Assembly (NCBI RefSeq): GCF_900631945.1 | Contig: NZ_UZWE01000016.1 | Coordinates: 1 to 64,000, forward strand | DNA: 64,000 bases | Direction of reading: 5' to 3' | Origin: Paracoccus haematequi | GTDB lineage: Bacteria; Pseudomonadota; Alphaproteobacteria; Rhodobacterales; Rhodobacteraceae | Shown here: positions 42,235 to 51,066 of the stretch, in pieces | Layout of the letters: every line of letters starts with the position of its first letter | Position numbering within the stretch: position 1 is the stretch's first letter | Position numbers and translations under genes: made by a program | The notes under the pieces: generated by a model | Told to the model about the DNA's origin: nothing | The model's database searches: none | The model's input: the letters and a program-made list of their open reading frames with translations, nothing else

Positions 42235-43050
42235 TTACCGCAAGGCCGCCGAGGGCGGGGACTTCCACGGCGGCGCGATGGTCGGCGCCCCGAAGTAATA
42301 GCCTTGCAGGCAGTCGATGCCGTTTTCGATCAGGAAGCTGGCATCGTCCGCCGTTTCCACCATTTCCGCCACGGTGAACATGTCGAAATGCCGGGCGATG
42401 GACATCAGCGCCTGGGTCAGCACCTGGTTGTCGGGATGGTCCGAGATTTCGCGGATGAACTGGCCGTCGATCTTGATCATGTCGAAGCAGAAATCCCGCA
42501 GATAGCGGAACGAGGTATAGCCCGCCCCGAAATCGTCGAGCGCCAGGCTGATCCCGTATTTCTGAACCTCGCGCATGAAGGACTTCACCTCGTCGGGAAG
42601 GCCCATGGCCGAGCTTTCGGTGATTTCCAGGATCAGCCGTTCGGCGGCCTGCGGGTCGTCGGCGACGCCGCGGCGCAGGATGGTCATCCAGGCGGGATAG
42701 CCGATCGACCGCGCCGACATGTTGATGGACAGCCGCAGCGACGTTTCCTCGGACAGGGCCTTCAGGCCCAGCGACAGCGACAGGCAGTCGATCCGGCGGC
42801 CCAGTTCGGTGGTTTCCGCCACCGGCATGAAGTCGCGCAGCGGCACCATGCGGCCCGATTCGTCGATGATGCGGATCAGCCCTTCGTAAAAGGCCGGGCG
42901 GCTGGTCCGCTGCGCCTGCACGACCGGCTGGAAGGCCAGCACCCCGTTGCCCCTTTCGACCGCCAGCCTGACGGCCGGCAGGGTCAACCGGCTTTGCCGG
43001 TCCACGGCATAATCCAGCGGCGAGCCTTTCGCAGGCGGGTTCGCGTCCAT
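42235..43050 (-). CDS. EAL domain protein (probable c-di-GMP phosphodiesterase)
   Basis: The 271-residue protein is a stand-alone EAL domain with no attached GGDEF, sensory or membrane segment. Catalytic and metal ligands are visible: the EAL site reads FYEGLIRI, LRLSINMSARSI holds the Asn, LILEITESSAMG the second Glu, and SLALDDFGAGYTSFRYLR plus DMIKIDGQFIRE the Asp and Lys residues. TVAEMVETADDASFLIENGI then LQGYYFG completes the fold. Activity is likely. The start is ATG at 43048-43050 after GAGGG; a GTG one codon earlier is also possible. It lies downstream of no sensor gene. Confidence 0.9.
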   Translation of the reverse strand: MDANPPAKGSPLDYAVDRQSRLTLPAVRLAVERGNGVLAFQPVVQAQRTSRPAFYEGLIRIIDESGRMVPLRDFMPVAETTELGRRIDCLSLSLGLKALSEETSLRLSINMSARSIGYPAWMTILRRGVADDPQAAERLILEITESSAMGLPDEVKSFMREVQKYGISLALDDFGAGYTSFRYLRDFCFDMIKIDGQFIREISDHPDNQVLTQALMSIARHFDMFTVAEMVETADDASFLIENGIDCLQGYYFGAPTIAPPWKSPPSAALR

Positions 43051-43091
43051 CACATCAACCCTCGTTACGCAATCATTCCGTGTTCCCTTAT

Positions 43092-43104
43092 GGCGATGAT
43101 CGCC
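43092..43104. promoter_or_regulatory. Palindrome between EAL and tag genes
   Basis: GGCGATGATCGCC is a perfect 13-base palindrome in the 100-base divergent region between the EAL-domain gene and tag. It could be an operator; nothing else supports it. Confidence 0.25.
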
Positions 43105-43153
43105 TAATTTGCCGTAAACAGGCAGGAGTTTCTGGATAAAAGGTTAACGATCC

Positions 43154-43732
43154 ATGACCGACCGCTGCACCTGGTGCGGGACCGACCCGCTGTATGTCGC
43201 CTATCACGACACCGAATGGGGCGTGCCCGAACGCGACCCGCGCGCCCTTTGGGAAAAGCTGGTGCTGGACGGCTTCCAGGCGGGGCTGTCCTGGATCACC
43301 ATCCTGCGCAAGCGTGACGGGTTCCGAGAGGAATTCGACGGCTTCGACCCCGAACGCGTGGCCCGCTGGGACGCGGCGCGAATCGACCGCGCGCTGCAAA
43401 ACCCCGGCATCGTCCGCCATCGCGGCAAGATCGAGGCGACCGTGAAGGGCGCGCGCCTGTTCCTGGAGATCGAGGGCGATCAGGGATTCGCGCCCTGGCT
43501 GTGGTCCTTCGTCGGCGGCCAGCCGATCCAGAACCGCTTCGCCAGCATGGCCGAGGTTCCCGCCGCCACCCCCGAATCGACCGCCATGTCCAAGGCGCTG
43601 AAGAAACGCGGCTTCACCTTCTGCGGGCCGGTCATCACCTATGCCTTCATGCAGGCCACGGGCATGGTCAACGACCACATGACCGGCTGCCCGCGCCACG
43701 CGGAACTCAGCGCTGCGTCAACTGTCGGATAA
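43154..43732 (+). CDS. tag: DNA-3-methyladenine glycosylase I
   Basis: The 192-residue base-excision repair enzyme removes 3-methyladenine. The zinc-snap ligands are visible at both ends: Cys and His in RCTWCGTDPLYVAYHDTEWG, and His and Cys in GMVNDHMTGCPRH. The core carries KLVLDGFQAGLSWITIL and FVGGQPIQNRF. The last 26 bases overlap the convergent thioredoxin-like gene, so the two transcripts must overlap. Confidence 0.95.
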   Translation: MTDRCTWCGTDPLYVAYHDTEWGVPERDPRALWEKLVLDGFQAGLSWITILRKRDGFREEFDGFDPERVARWDAARIDRALQNPGIVRHRGKIEATVKGARLFLEIEGDQGFAPWLWSFVGGQPIQNRFASMAEVPAATPESTAMSKALKKRGFTFCGPVITYAFMQATGMVNDHMTGCPRHAELSAASTVG

Positions 43733-44252
43733 GGGTCTTGGCGCCGTCGGAATCCCAATGGTCGTCCCCCATCAGGCGGGCGATCTCGTTTCCGTCGCGG
43801 TCGATCAGCACGGTGACGGGCAGGCCGACCACGCCCATGTCGCGCGCCAACTGCTGGCGCGGGTCCAGCAGGACGGGCAGGTTGGTCACGCCGGTCTCGG
43901 CAAAGAACTCGTGGATCTTCGGCACCGCGTTGCGGCCCGTGGCGATGGTCACGACCTGGAAGTCCTCGCCGCCCAGTTCGGACTGGAGCGCGTCGAGCGC
44001 GGGCATTTCCTTGCGGCAGGGCGCGCACCAGGTCGCCCAGAAGTTCACCAGAACGACCTTGCCCTTGTAGTCGGCCAGGGTATGCGTGCCGCCGTCCGGG
44101 TCGGTGAATTCGACCGCGCTGACCGGCGGCGCGTCCTGGGTCTGGACCAGCTTCGGCAGCGCCTGCCTGGCCGCGTCCCAGTCCACCGGACCCGCGAAGG
44201 CGGCGTTTGCACCGAAAAGCAGTGCCGTATAAAGCAGGGCGGAACGCAGCAT
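43707..44252 (-). CDS. TlpA-like periplasmic thioredoxin-fold protein
   Basis: The 181-residue protein has an N-terminal signal or anchor (LLYTALLFGANAAFAG, residues about 6-21) and a TlpA/ResA-type thioredoxin domain. The redox motif is in VLVNFWATWCAPCRKEMPAL (WCAPC), followed by NLPVLLDPRQQLARDMGVVG and LPVTVLIDRDG with the cis-Pro. It probably reduces periplasmic disulfides, for example in cytochrome c maturation. The ATG at 44250-44252 begins the signal peptide; eight residues of an upstream frame are less fitting. It is divergent from argH with 23 bases between, and overlaps the tag gene. Confidence 0.9.
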   Translation of the reverse strand: MLRSALLYTALLFGANAAFAGPVDWDAARQALPKLVQTQDAPPVSAVEFTDPDGGTHTLADYKGKVVLVNFWATWCAPCRKEMPALDALQSELGGEDFQVVTIATGRNAVPKIHEFFAETGVTNLPVLLDPRQQLARDMGVVGLPVTVLIDRDGNEIARLMGDDHWDSDGAKTLIRQLTQR

Positions 44253-44275
44253 GAAGACCTCCGAGGGACGCGCCA

Positions 44276-45679
44276 ATGACCGACCGGCCGCAACAGGACA
44301 GCGCCAACAGCATGTGGGGCGGGCGCTTCGCCGCCGGGCCGGACGCGATCATGGAGGCGATCAACGCCTCGATCGGGTTCGACCGGCGGCTCTACGCCCA
44401 GGACATCCGGGGCAGCCGGGCCCATGCCGCGATGCTGGCGGCGCAGGGCATCATCAGCACTAGCGATGCCGAGGCGATCAGGGAAGGGCTGCTCACCGTC
44501 TTGTCAGAGATCGAGGCGGGCAAGTTCCCCTTCCGCACCGAACTGGAAGACATTCACATGAATGTCGAGGCGCGCCTGAAAGAGATCATCGGCGAACCGG
44601 CGGGCCGGTTGCACACGGGCCGGTCCAGGAACGACCAGGTGGCGACCGATTTCCGTCTGTGGGTGCGCGACCAGTGCGACGCCGCGATCCAGGCGCTGCG
44701 GGCGCTGATCCGCGCTGCTTTGTCGCAGGCCGAGGCCGGGGCGGATTGGGTCATGCCGGGCTTTACCCATCTGCAAACCGCCCAGCCGGTCACCTGGGGC
44801 CATCACATGATGGCCTATGTCGAGATGTTCGGCCGGGATCTGTCGCGTTTCCAGGACGCGCGGCGGCGGATGAACGAATCGCCCCTTGGGGCTGCGGCCC
44901 TGGCCGGAACCGGCTATCCCATCGACCGCCATGCGACGGCGGCGGCACTGGATTTCGACGCCCCCATGGCCAACAGCCTGGATGCCGTATCGGATCGGGA
45001 TTTCGCGTTGGAGTTCCTGTCGGCATCCTCGATCTGCGCCGTCCACCTGTCGCGGCTGGCCGAGGAACTGGTGATCTGGTCCTCCGCCCAGTTCCGCTTC
45101 GTGTCGATGTCGGACAAGTGGTCCACCGGATCGTCGATCATGCCGCAGAAGCGCAACCCCGACGCGGCCGAGCTGATCCGCGCCAAGATCGGCCGCATCC
45201 TGGGCGCGACGGTGGCGCTGTTCACGGTGATGAAGGGCCTGCCCTTGGCCTATTCCAAGGACATGCAGGAGGACAAGGAGCAGGTCTTCGACGCCGCGGA
45301 CAGCCTGATGCTGGCCCTGGCCGCGATGACCGGGATGCTGTCCGACCTGTCCGCCAACCGCGAGAAGATGGAGGCCGCCGCGGCCTCGGGCTTTTCCACC
45401 GCGACCGATCTGGCCGACTGGCTGGTCCGCGAATTGGGCCTGCCCTTCCGCGACGCGCATCATGTCACCGGGTCGCTGGTCGCCCTGGCGGAACAGCGGG
45501 GCTGCGACCTGCCGGACCTGACCCTGGCCGACATGCAGGGGGTCCATGCGGGGATCACCGATAAAGTCTTTGGCGTTTTGGGCGTTCACAACTCGGTCGC
45601 GTCGCGGCAAAGCTATGGCGGCACGGCGCCCGGTCGGGTGCGCGCGCAGATCGCTCGCTGGAAGGAGATACTGGCATGA
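44276..45679 (+). CDS. argH: Argininosuccinate lyase
   Basis: The 467-residue enzyme of the fumarase/aspartase superfamily cleaves argininosuccinate to arginine and fumarate. The signature [18 protein letters not shown] is intact with the catalytic Ser, as are [15 protein letters not shown] at the N-terminus, [20 protein letters not shown] and the His in [15 protein letters not shown]. The ATG follows GAGGGACG. The stop overlaps the next small lipoprotein gene by four bases. It heads an argH-lipoprotein-lysA run. Confidence 0.96.
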   Translation: MTDRPQQDSANSMWGGRFAAGPDAIMEAINASIGFDRRLYAQDIRGSRAHAAMLAAQGIISTSDAEAIREGLLTVLSEIEAGKFPFRTELEDIHMNVEARLKEIIGEPAGRLHTGRSRNDQVATDFRLWVRDQCDAAIQALRALIRAALSQAEAGADWVMPGFTHLQTAQPVTWGHHMMAYVEMFGRDLSRFQDARRRMNESPLGAAALAGTGYPIDRHATAAALDFDAPMANSLDAVSDRDFALEFLSASSICAVHLSRLAEELVIWSSAQFRFVSMSDKWSTGSSIMPQKRNPDAAELIRAKIGRILGATVALFTVMKGLPLAYSKDMQEDKEQVFDAADSLMLALAAMTGMLSDLSANREKMEAAAASGFSTATDLADWLVRELGLPFRDAHHVTGSLVALAEQRGCDLPDLTLADMQGVHAGITDKVFGVLGVHNSVASRQSYGGTAPGRVRAQIARWKEILA

Positions 45680-45828
45680 AATGGTTCGCAATCCTGGCGG
45701 TGATCGCGGTGGCTGCCTGCGGCGTCGACGGCGCCCCCGAACGCCCTTCCGCAGCGCCGAAGACGGCCCCCAAATCCAACGTCTCGATTTCCGGCCACGC
45801 CACCATGGGCGTGATCACGGAGCTGTAG
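45676..45828 (+). CDS. Small LptM/YifL-like lipoprotein
   Basis: This 50-residue protein starts [20 protein letters not shown]. The lipobox VAAC puts the lipidated Cys at residue 15, and the mature part is only 36 residues: [11 protein letters not shown], a Pro/Ala/Lys stretch, then a short tail ending ITEL. The CGxxGxxxxP start resembles the E. coli lipoprotein YifL/LptM, which sits beside dapF and assists LptD maturation. Here it sits between argH and lysA, another diaminopimelate-pathway gene. It overlaps argH by four bases, and its stop directly abuts the lysA GTG. The LptM link is inference. Confidence 0.75.
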   Translation: MKWFAILAVIAVAACGVDGAPERPSAAPKTAPKSNVSISGHATMGVITEL

Positions 45829-47094
45829 GTGGACCATTTCAACTATCACGCGGGGGAACTGCACGCCGAGGATGTGCCCCTGTCGCGCATCGCCGCAGAA
45901 GTGGGCACCCCGGTCTATGTCTATTCGGCGGCGACGCTGACGCGGCATTTCGGCCTGTTCCGGCAGGCGCTGGCCTGGACCGATCACCTGGTCTGCTTCG
46001 CCGTCAAGGCCAACAGCAATCTGGCGGTCCTCAAGCTGCTGGGCGATCTGGGCGCGGGGATGGATGTCGTCTCGGGCGGCGAATACGCACGCGCCCGCGC
46101 GGCGGGGGTGCCTGGCGACCGGATCGTCTTTTCCGGCGTCGGCAAGACCCTGGCCGAGATGCGCCAAGCCATCGAAGGCGGAATCCGCCAGTTCAATATC
46201 GAGAGCGAGCCGGAAATGCGCGCTTTGTCGACCCTGGCCGCCAGCATGGGCGCGGTGGTGCCGGTCGCCGTCCGCGTGAACCCGGACGTGGACGCGAAAA
46301 CGCACGAGAAGATCGCCACCGGGAAATCTGAAAACAAGTTCGGCATCCCCATCGCCCGCGCGCGCGAGGTCTATGCCGAGGCGGCAAGCCTGCCCGGTTT
46401 GCGGGTCGTCGGCGTCGATGTGCATATCGGCAGCCAGTTGACCGATCTGGACCCCTATCGCGCGGCCTATGCCAAGGTGGCCGACCTGACCCGCGCCTTG
46501 CGCGCCGACGGCCATGCGATCACCCGGCTGGATCTGGGCGGGGGCTTGGGCATTCCCTATCGCCGCGACAACAACGCGCCGCCCTTGCCGCTGGAATACG
46601 GCCAGGTGATCCGCGAGACGGTGGGCGACCTGGGCTGCGAGATCGAGATCGAGCCGGGCCGCAACATCGTCGGCAACGCGGGCATCCTGCTGTCGCAGGT
46701 GATCTATGTGAAACAGGGCGAGGGCCGCGATTTCCTGATCGTGGACGCGGCGATGAACGACCTGGCGCGGCCGGCCATGTATGGCGCGCATCACGACATC
46801 GTGCCGGTGATCGAACCCGCGGTCGGCGCGGCGGTGCGGCCCTTCGACGTGGTGGGGCCGGTCTGCGAATCGGGCGACACCTTCCAGAAGGGCGCGGACC
46901 TGCCCCGGATGGCGGCGGGCGATCTGGTCGCCTTCCGGTCGGCGGGCGCCTATGGCGCGGTGATGGCCTCGGAATACAATTCCCGGCCGCTGGTGCCCGA
47001 GGTTCTGGTGCGGGGCGATCACTTCGCCGTCATCCGGACGCGACCGACGTTTGAGGAAATGCTGGCGCGGGATAGCATTCCCGCATGGCTTTGA
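45829..47094 (+). CDS. lysA: Diaminopimelate decarboxylase
   Basis: The 421-residue PLP enzyme converts meso-diaminopimelate to lysine. The Schiff-base Lys is in LVCFAVKANSNLAVLKLLGD. PLP contacts include GAGMDVVSGGEYARA and LDLGGGLGIPYRRDNN, and the C-terminal PVCESGDTFQKGADLP supplies the partner active-site Cys. The start is a GTG that immediately follows the lipoprotein stop; the conserved N-terminus MDHFNYHAGELHAEDVPL fits it. A dispersed repeat follows the stop. Confidence 0.95.
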   Translation: MDHFNYHAGELHAEDVPLSRIAAEVGTPVYVYSAATLTRHFGLFRQALAWTDHLVCFAVKANSNLAVLKLLGDLGAGMDVVSGGEYARARAAGVPGDRIVFSGVGKTLAEMRQAIEGGIRQFNIESEPEMRALSTLAASMGAVVPVAVRVNPDVDAKTHEKIATGKSENKFGIPIARAREVYAEAASLPGLRVVGVDVHIGSQLTDLDPYRAAYAKVADLTRALRADGHAITRLDLGGGLGIPYRRDNNAPPLPLEYGQVIRETVGDLGCEIEIEPGRNIVGNAGILLSQVIYVKQGEGRDFLIVDAAMNDLARPAMYGAHHDIVPVIEPAVGAAVRPFDVVGPVCESGDTFQKGADLPRMAAGDLVAFRSAGAYGAVMASEYNSRPLVPEVLVRGDHFAVIRTRPTFEEMLARDSIPAWL

Positions 47095-47120
47095 CGCGGC
47101 ACGAGTCGGAACCGTCGCAG

Positions 47121-47171
47121 CCGGGGGCTGTCTGCCCCCGGACCCCCGAGGATATTTTCGCACAGAAGATG
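47121..47171 (+). repeat. Dispersed stem-loop element, copy 3
   Basis: CCGGGGGC pairs with GCCCCCGG around TGTCT, followed by ACCCCCGAGGATATTTTCG and a CACAGAAGATG tail. It lies just after lysA, and its last ATG coincides with the likely start codon of the DUF4175 gene. Confidence 0.8.
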
Positions 47172-49625
47172 GGACCGGTCGCACGCGCCCTTCGTCTGAC
47201 CCGCTGGGGGATGGTGTGGGAGCAGGCGGCCCGCGCTTTCTGGCCGCTGGGCACGGCACTGGCCGCTGTGTTCGCGGCTTTCGCCCTGGGCGTCGTTGCC
47301 GCGGTGCCGGGGCCGGTGCTGCCCTGGCTGGCCGGGGCCGTGGTGCTGATGCTGCTGTGGACCGCGATCCGGGGCGGGATGCGGTTCCGCCGGGTGCGCA
47401 TGGCCGATGCGGTGGACCGCCTGGACCGGACCCTGCCGGGGCGGCCCTTGGCGGCGCTGTCGGACCGTGCGGCCGTCGGCGGCGAGGGCGCGCTGTGGCA
47501 GGCGCATCTGGCGCAGATGCAGGCTCGTGCGGCGCAGGCGCGGGCGGTGCGTCCCGATGCCGGGCTGGCGCGGCGCGATCCCTTTGCGCTGCGGCTGGCC
47601 GGGCTGGTGGCCCTGGCTATGGCGATGGTCTTCGGCGGCGCGGCCCAGATGGGGCAGGGGATCCAGGCCCTGGCCGCGACCGTATCGCGGCCGGTGGCGA
47701 CCAATGCGGTCCCAGCCGGGCCAAGCTGGGAGGGCTGGGCCGAGCCGCCCGCCTATACCCGCCGCCCGACGATCTATCTGAACGCCCTGGCCGAGGGGCA
47801 GGTGCTGGAACTGCCCAAGGGCAGCGCCGTGACCTTTCGTCTGTATGGCGGCGGGGTGACGGTGACCCAGGACATCGGCCCGGCGGTGGGCGAGGATCCG
47901 CAGGCGCCCGGTTTCCGGGCCGAGGCATCGGGCGTGATCGAGGTCGCGGGGCGGCGTTTCGACGTGACCGTGCTGCCCGACAACGCGCCGGTGATCCGCG
48001 CCGGGGCGGCGCCGGTGCGCCGCGCGGACGGTCGGTTGGTGCAGGATTTCGAGGCCAGCGACGATCACGGCGTTGCTTCGGGTCAGGCGGTGATCGCGCT
48101 GGACTTGCCCGCGGTGGACCGCCGCTTCGGTCTGTCCATCGATCCCGAGCCGCGCCCGGCGGTCGAACTGGTCCTGCCGCTGCCGCGCGGCGACCGCCAT
48201 CAGGTCAAGGGTCAGTTGACCGAGGACCTGTCGCGCCACCCCTGGGCGAATCTGCCGGTCAGCGTCAGCCTGCGCGCCGTCGACGGGATCGATCAGCTGG
48301 GCGAGGCGCAGCCCATGCACACCGTCCTGCCGGGGCGGCGCTTCTTCAATCCCTTGGCCGCCGCGCTGATCGAGATGCGGCGCGACCTGCTGTGGTCGCG
48401 CGGCAATGCCGGCCGCAGCGCCGAGATCCTGCTAGCCGTCACCTGGCAGCCCGAAGGGTTCGTCGAACGTCCCCTGTATCTGCAACTGCGCGGCGCCGTG
48501 AACCTGCTGGAAGGCCCGGCCCTGAGCGACAAGCTGCGCGACGACCTGGCCGAGGCGCTGTGGCAGGCCGCGATCCAGTTGGAGGATGGCGGGCTGTCGG
48601 ATGCCTTGGAACGGATGCGCCAGGCCCAGCAGAAGCTGTCCGAGGCGATCCGCAACGGTGCCAGTCCCGACGAAATCCAGCGGCTGATGGACGAACTGAA
48701 AGAGGCGACGGACGCCTATACCGACATGCTGGCGCAGCAGAACCAGCAGGATCCGTCCGAACGCTTTACCAGGGACCAGCCAAGCCAACAGATCACCGGC
48801 GACCAGATCCAGCAGATGATGGACGAAATCCAGCGCCTGATGAACGAGGGCCGGATGGCCGAGGCCCAGGAATTGCTGGAACAGTTCAACCGCATGATGG
48901 AAAACCTCCAGGTCCGTCAGGGTCAGGGGGGCGAGGGTCAGCAGGGCAGCAGCGGCAACCAGCCGATGAACCGGCTGGCCGATACGCTGCGCGAGCAGCA
49001 GCGCCTGTCGGACGAAGCCTTCCGCGACATGCAGGAACAGTTCGGCCAGGGCCAGATGGGGCAGCCCTCGCCCGACGCGCAGGGACTGGCCGACCGGCAG
49101 CGGCAGCTGCGCGAGGATCTGGGCCAGCAGCAGGGACTGTTGCCGGGCCAGGGATCGCCTGGCGGTGACCAGGCGCGGCGGCAGTTGGATGAAGCGGGCC
49201 GCGCCATGGAGGATGCCGAACGCGCCTTGCGCGAGGGCGATACCGGCGGCGCCTTGCAGCGTCAGGCCGATGCGATCCAGTCGATGCGCGAAGGGATGCG
49301 GGCGCTTGGCGACATGATGGCCCAGCAGCAAGGCCAGCAGGGCCAACAAGGTCAGCAAGGCCGGGGCGAGGATGGTCAGCGGCCTGGCGGCGGTGATCGC
49401 GCCGGGGAAGGACAAAGCTTTGGCCAGCGTCCGACGCTGGATCCCCTGGGCCGTCAGCGCGACGGTAACGGCAATGTCATCGCGGGGGGCGATCCGCTGG
49501 CCGAGGGCGTCGATCCGGCCCGCCGTGCGCGCGATCTGCTGGACGAAATCCGCCGCCGCACTGGCCAGCCGGAACGTCCGCAGGACGAACGCGATTACTT
49601 GGGACGGCTGCTGGATCGGTTCTGA
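47169..49625 (+). CDS. DUF4175 family membrane protein (TIGR02302-type)
   Basis: The 818-residue product begins with a short basic stretch, then two or three membrane helices (about 20-75 and 135-155). A large probably periplasmic domain of beta type follows, then a C-terminal helical region that is very Gln/Met/Gly-rich (from about residue 520, with many EQ, QQG and GQQ units). It is characteristic of the alphaproteobacterial DUF4175 family, whose role is unknown. The start is ambiguous: ATG 47085 overlaps the lysA stop but would translate the repeat element into the protein, while ATG 47169 gives the family-like N-terminus MGPVARALRLTRWGMVWEQA. I prefer the latter. Confidence 0.78.
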   Translation: MGPVARALRLTRWGMVWEQAARAFWPLGTALAAVFAAFALGVVAAVPGPVLPWLAGAVVLMLLWTAIRGGMRFRRVRMADAVDRLDRTLPGRPLAALSDRAAVGGEGALWQAHLAQMQARAAQARAVRPDAGLARRDPFALRLAGLVALAMAMVFGGAAQMGQGIQALAATVSRPVATNAVPAGPSWEGWAEPPAYTRRPTIYLNALAEGQVLELPKGSAVTFRLYGGGVTVTQDIGPAVGEDPQAPGFRAEASGVIEVAGRRFDVTVLPDNAPVIRAGAAPVRRADGRLVQDFEASDDHGVASGQAVIALDLPAVDRRFGLSIDPEPRPAVELVLPLPRGDRHQVKGQLTEDLSRHPWANLPVSVSLRAVDGIDQLGEAQPMHTVLPGRRFFNPLAAALIEMRRDLLWSRGNAGRSAEILLAVTWQPEGFVERPLYLQLRGAVNLLEGPALSDKLRDDLAEALWQAAIQLEDGGLSDALERMRQAQQKLSEAIRNGASPDEIQRLMDELKEATDAYTDMLAQQNQQDPSERFTRDQPSQQITGDQIQQMMDEIQRLMNEGRMAEAQELLEQFNRMMENLQVRQGQGGEGQQGSSGNQPMNRLADTLREQQRLSDEAFRDMQEQFGQGQMGQPSPDAQGLADRQRQLREDLGQQQGLLPGQGSPGGDQARRQLDEAGRAMEDAERALREGDTGGALQRQADAIQSMREGMRALGDMMAQQQGQQGQQGQQGRGEDGQRPGGGDRAGEGQSFGQRPTLDPLGRQRDGNGNVIAGGDPLAEGVDPARRARDLLDEIRRRTGQPERPQDERDYLGRLLDRF

Positions 49626-50303
49626 TCAGCGGACCAGCGTGGCCGCGCGATCCTGCAACCACAGCCGCGCCCCGTCCAGGCTGGCCCGAAGCTGCATCAG
49701 CCCGTCGCCAAGTCCCCCTTGATCGGCCAGCCGGGGCGCCAGCAGATACAGGGCCACCACGCCCCCGGCCAGCATCACCGCCAGCCCGAAGCCCATGCCA
49801 TAGCCGCCCGGCCTGCGGGCAGGGGCGGGTTCGCTGACCATCGGCACCGGGGCGTGGACCGGGGCGGGGGTTGGGCGGGCTTCGCCTGGCTGTTCAATGG
49901 CGGGCGGCAAAGGATCCGGCAGATCCGGCAGCGCGGCGTCGGCGGGTTTGGCGTCGAAATGCCGGGTGATGGTCGTCGCGGGCCATTCGGGATCGGCGGC
50001 CGCGCGGGGGACGCCTGGGGCGGCCTCGCCATCCTCGGCCGCGCGGGCGCGGCGTTCGTGTTCGACCTCGCCCCTCAGGATTTCCAGCACGCTGTCGGGC
50101 AGGCGGCGGCTCAGCGGAGGCAGGTCTGCGGGCGGCTGGGCGGCGGGCAGGGACGGCAGATCGCCCGGATCCTGCCGTGCCGTGCCGTGCCAGATCTTGC
50201 CGCAGGCGCTGCACTCGACCTCTCGCCCCTCGGGTGGGATGGCCGTGTCGGGCACGCGGTATTCGGCCGCGCAACCGGGACAGATCAACCGTATTTCCGC
50301 CAT
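49626..50303 (-). CDS. Zinc-ribbon membrane protein (MJ0042-type N-terminus)
   Basis: The 225-residue protein begins with a zinc ribbon, MAEIRLICPGCAAEYRVPD, then ECSACGKIW, giving two CxxC pairs in the first 40 residues. A Pro/Ala/Arg-rich middle follows, then one membrane helix near residues 175-197 (GFGLAVMLAGGVVALYLLAP) and a short C-terminal part. It is typical of zinc-ribbon proteins encoded next to ftsE in this group; function unknown. GAGGGG precedes the ATG at 50301-50303. Its stop abuts the DUF4175 stop head to head. Confidence 0.85.
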   Translation of the reverse strand: MAEIRLICPGCAAEYRVPDTAIPPEGREVECSACGKIWHGTARQDPGDLPSLPAAQPPADLPPLSRRLPDSVLEILRGEVEHERRARAAEDGEAAPGVPRAAADPEWPATTITRHFDAKPADAALPDLPDPLPPAIEQPGEARPTPAPVHAPVPMVSEPAPARRPGGYGMGFGLAVMLAGGVVALYLLAPRLADQGGLGDGLMQLRASLDGARLWLQDRAATLVR

Positions 50304-50391
50304 TCCGACCCCTCGCATTCGCCTTGTGGCTGTTCTATCAAGCGCGGGGCCGGGTTCCAAGCCGGGCACCGAAGGAACAAGGGGGTTGCGC

Positions 50392-51066
50392 TTGATCGAG
50401 ATGCGGGATGTCGGCTTCGGCTATCACGGGGGGGCCGAGCTGCTGTCGAACATGACGCTGACCTTGCAGCCGGGCATGTTCCATTTCCTGACCGGCCCGT
50501 CGGGGTCGGGCAAGACGACGCTGCTGCGGCTGTGCTATGCCGACCTGCTGCCGACCTCGGGGCAGATGACGGCGTTCGGCGACGATGTGCGGCAGTTGAC
50601 CCGCGACGGCATTTCCGATCTGCGCCGCCGGGTGGGCGTGGTCCACCAGGACACGCAGTTCCTGGATCATCTGCCGGTGGCCGAGAACGTGGCGCTGCCG
50701 CTGTCGGTCTCGGGCCAGGCGGTGGACATGGCGGCGCTGCGCGACCTGCTGGGCTGGGTGGGCCTGTCCCAGCACGCCCGCGCGATGCCGCCATCCCTGT
50801 CGGGCGGTGAACGCCAGCGCGCGGCCCTGGCCCGCGCGGTGATCCTGTCGCCCGACCTGGTGCTGGCGGACGAACCCACCGGCAACCTGGATTGGGACAT
50901 GTCGGTCCGGCTGATGCAGCTGCTGATCGAGTTGAACAAGTCGGGCAAGACCGTGCTGGTCGCCACCCATGACCTGAACCTGATCCGCGCGACCAAGGCG
51001 CAGGTCGCGGCCCGCGTGCTGCGGATCGCGAACGCAACATTGCAGCTGGCAGGGGCGGATCTGTGA
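50392..51066 (+). CDS. ftsE: Cell division ATP-binding protein FtsE
   Basis: The 224-residue ATPase partners FtsX to control cell-wall hydrolases at the division site. Walker A is FLTGPSGSGKTTLLRL, the signature PSLSGGERQRAALARA, Walker B DLVLADEPTGNLDWDMSVRL, with the switch His in VLVATHDLNL. The start is a TTG at 50392 after AAGGGGG; an ATG three codons later is a possible alternative. The stop overlaps the ftsX GTG by four bases. Confidence 0.93.
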   Translation: MIEMRDVGFGYHGGAELLSNMTLTLQPGMFHFLTGPSGSGKTTLLRLCYADLLPTSGQMTAFGDDVRQLTRDGISDLRRRVGVVHQDTQFLDHLPVAENVALPLSVSGQAVDMAALRDLLGWVGLSQHARAMPPSLSGGERQRAALARAVILSPDLVLADEPTGNLDWDMSVRLMQLLIELNKSGKTVLVATHDLNLIRATKAQVAARVLRIANATLQLAGADL

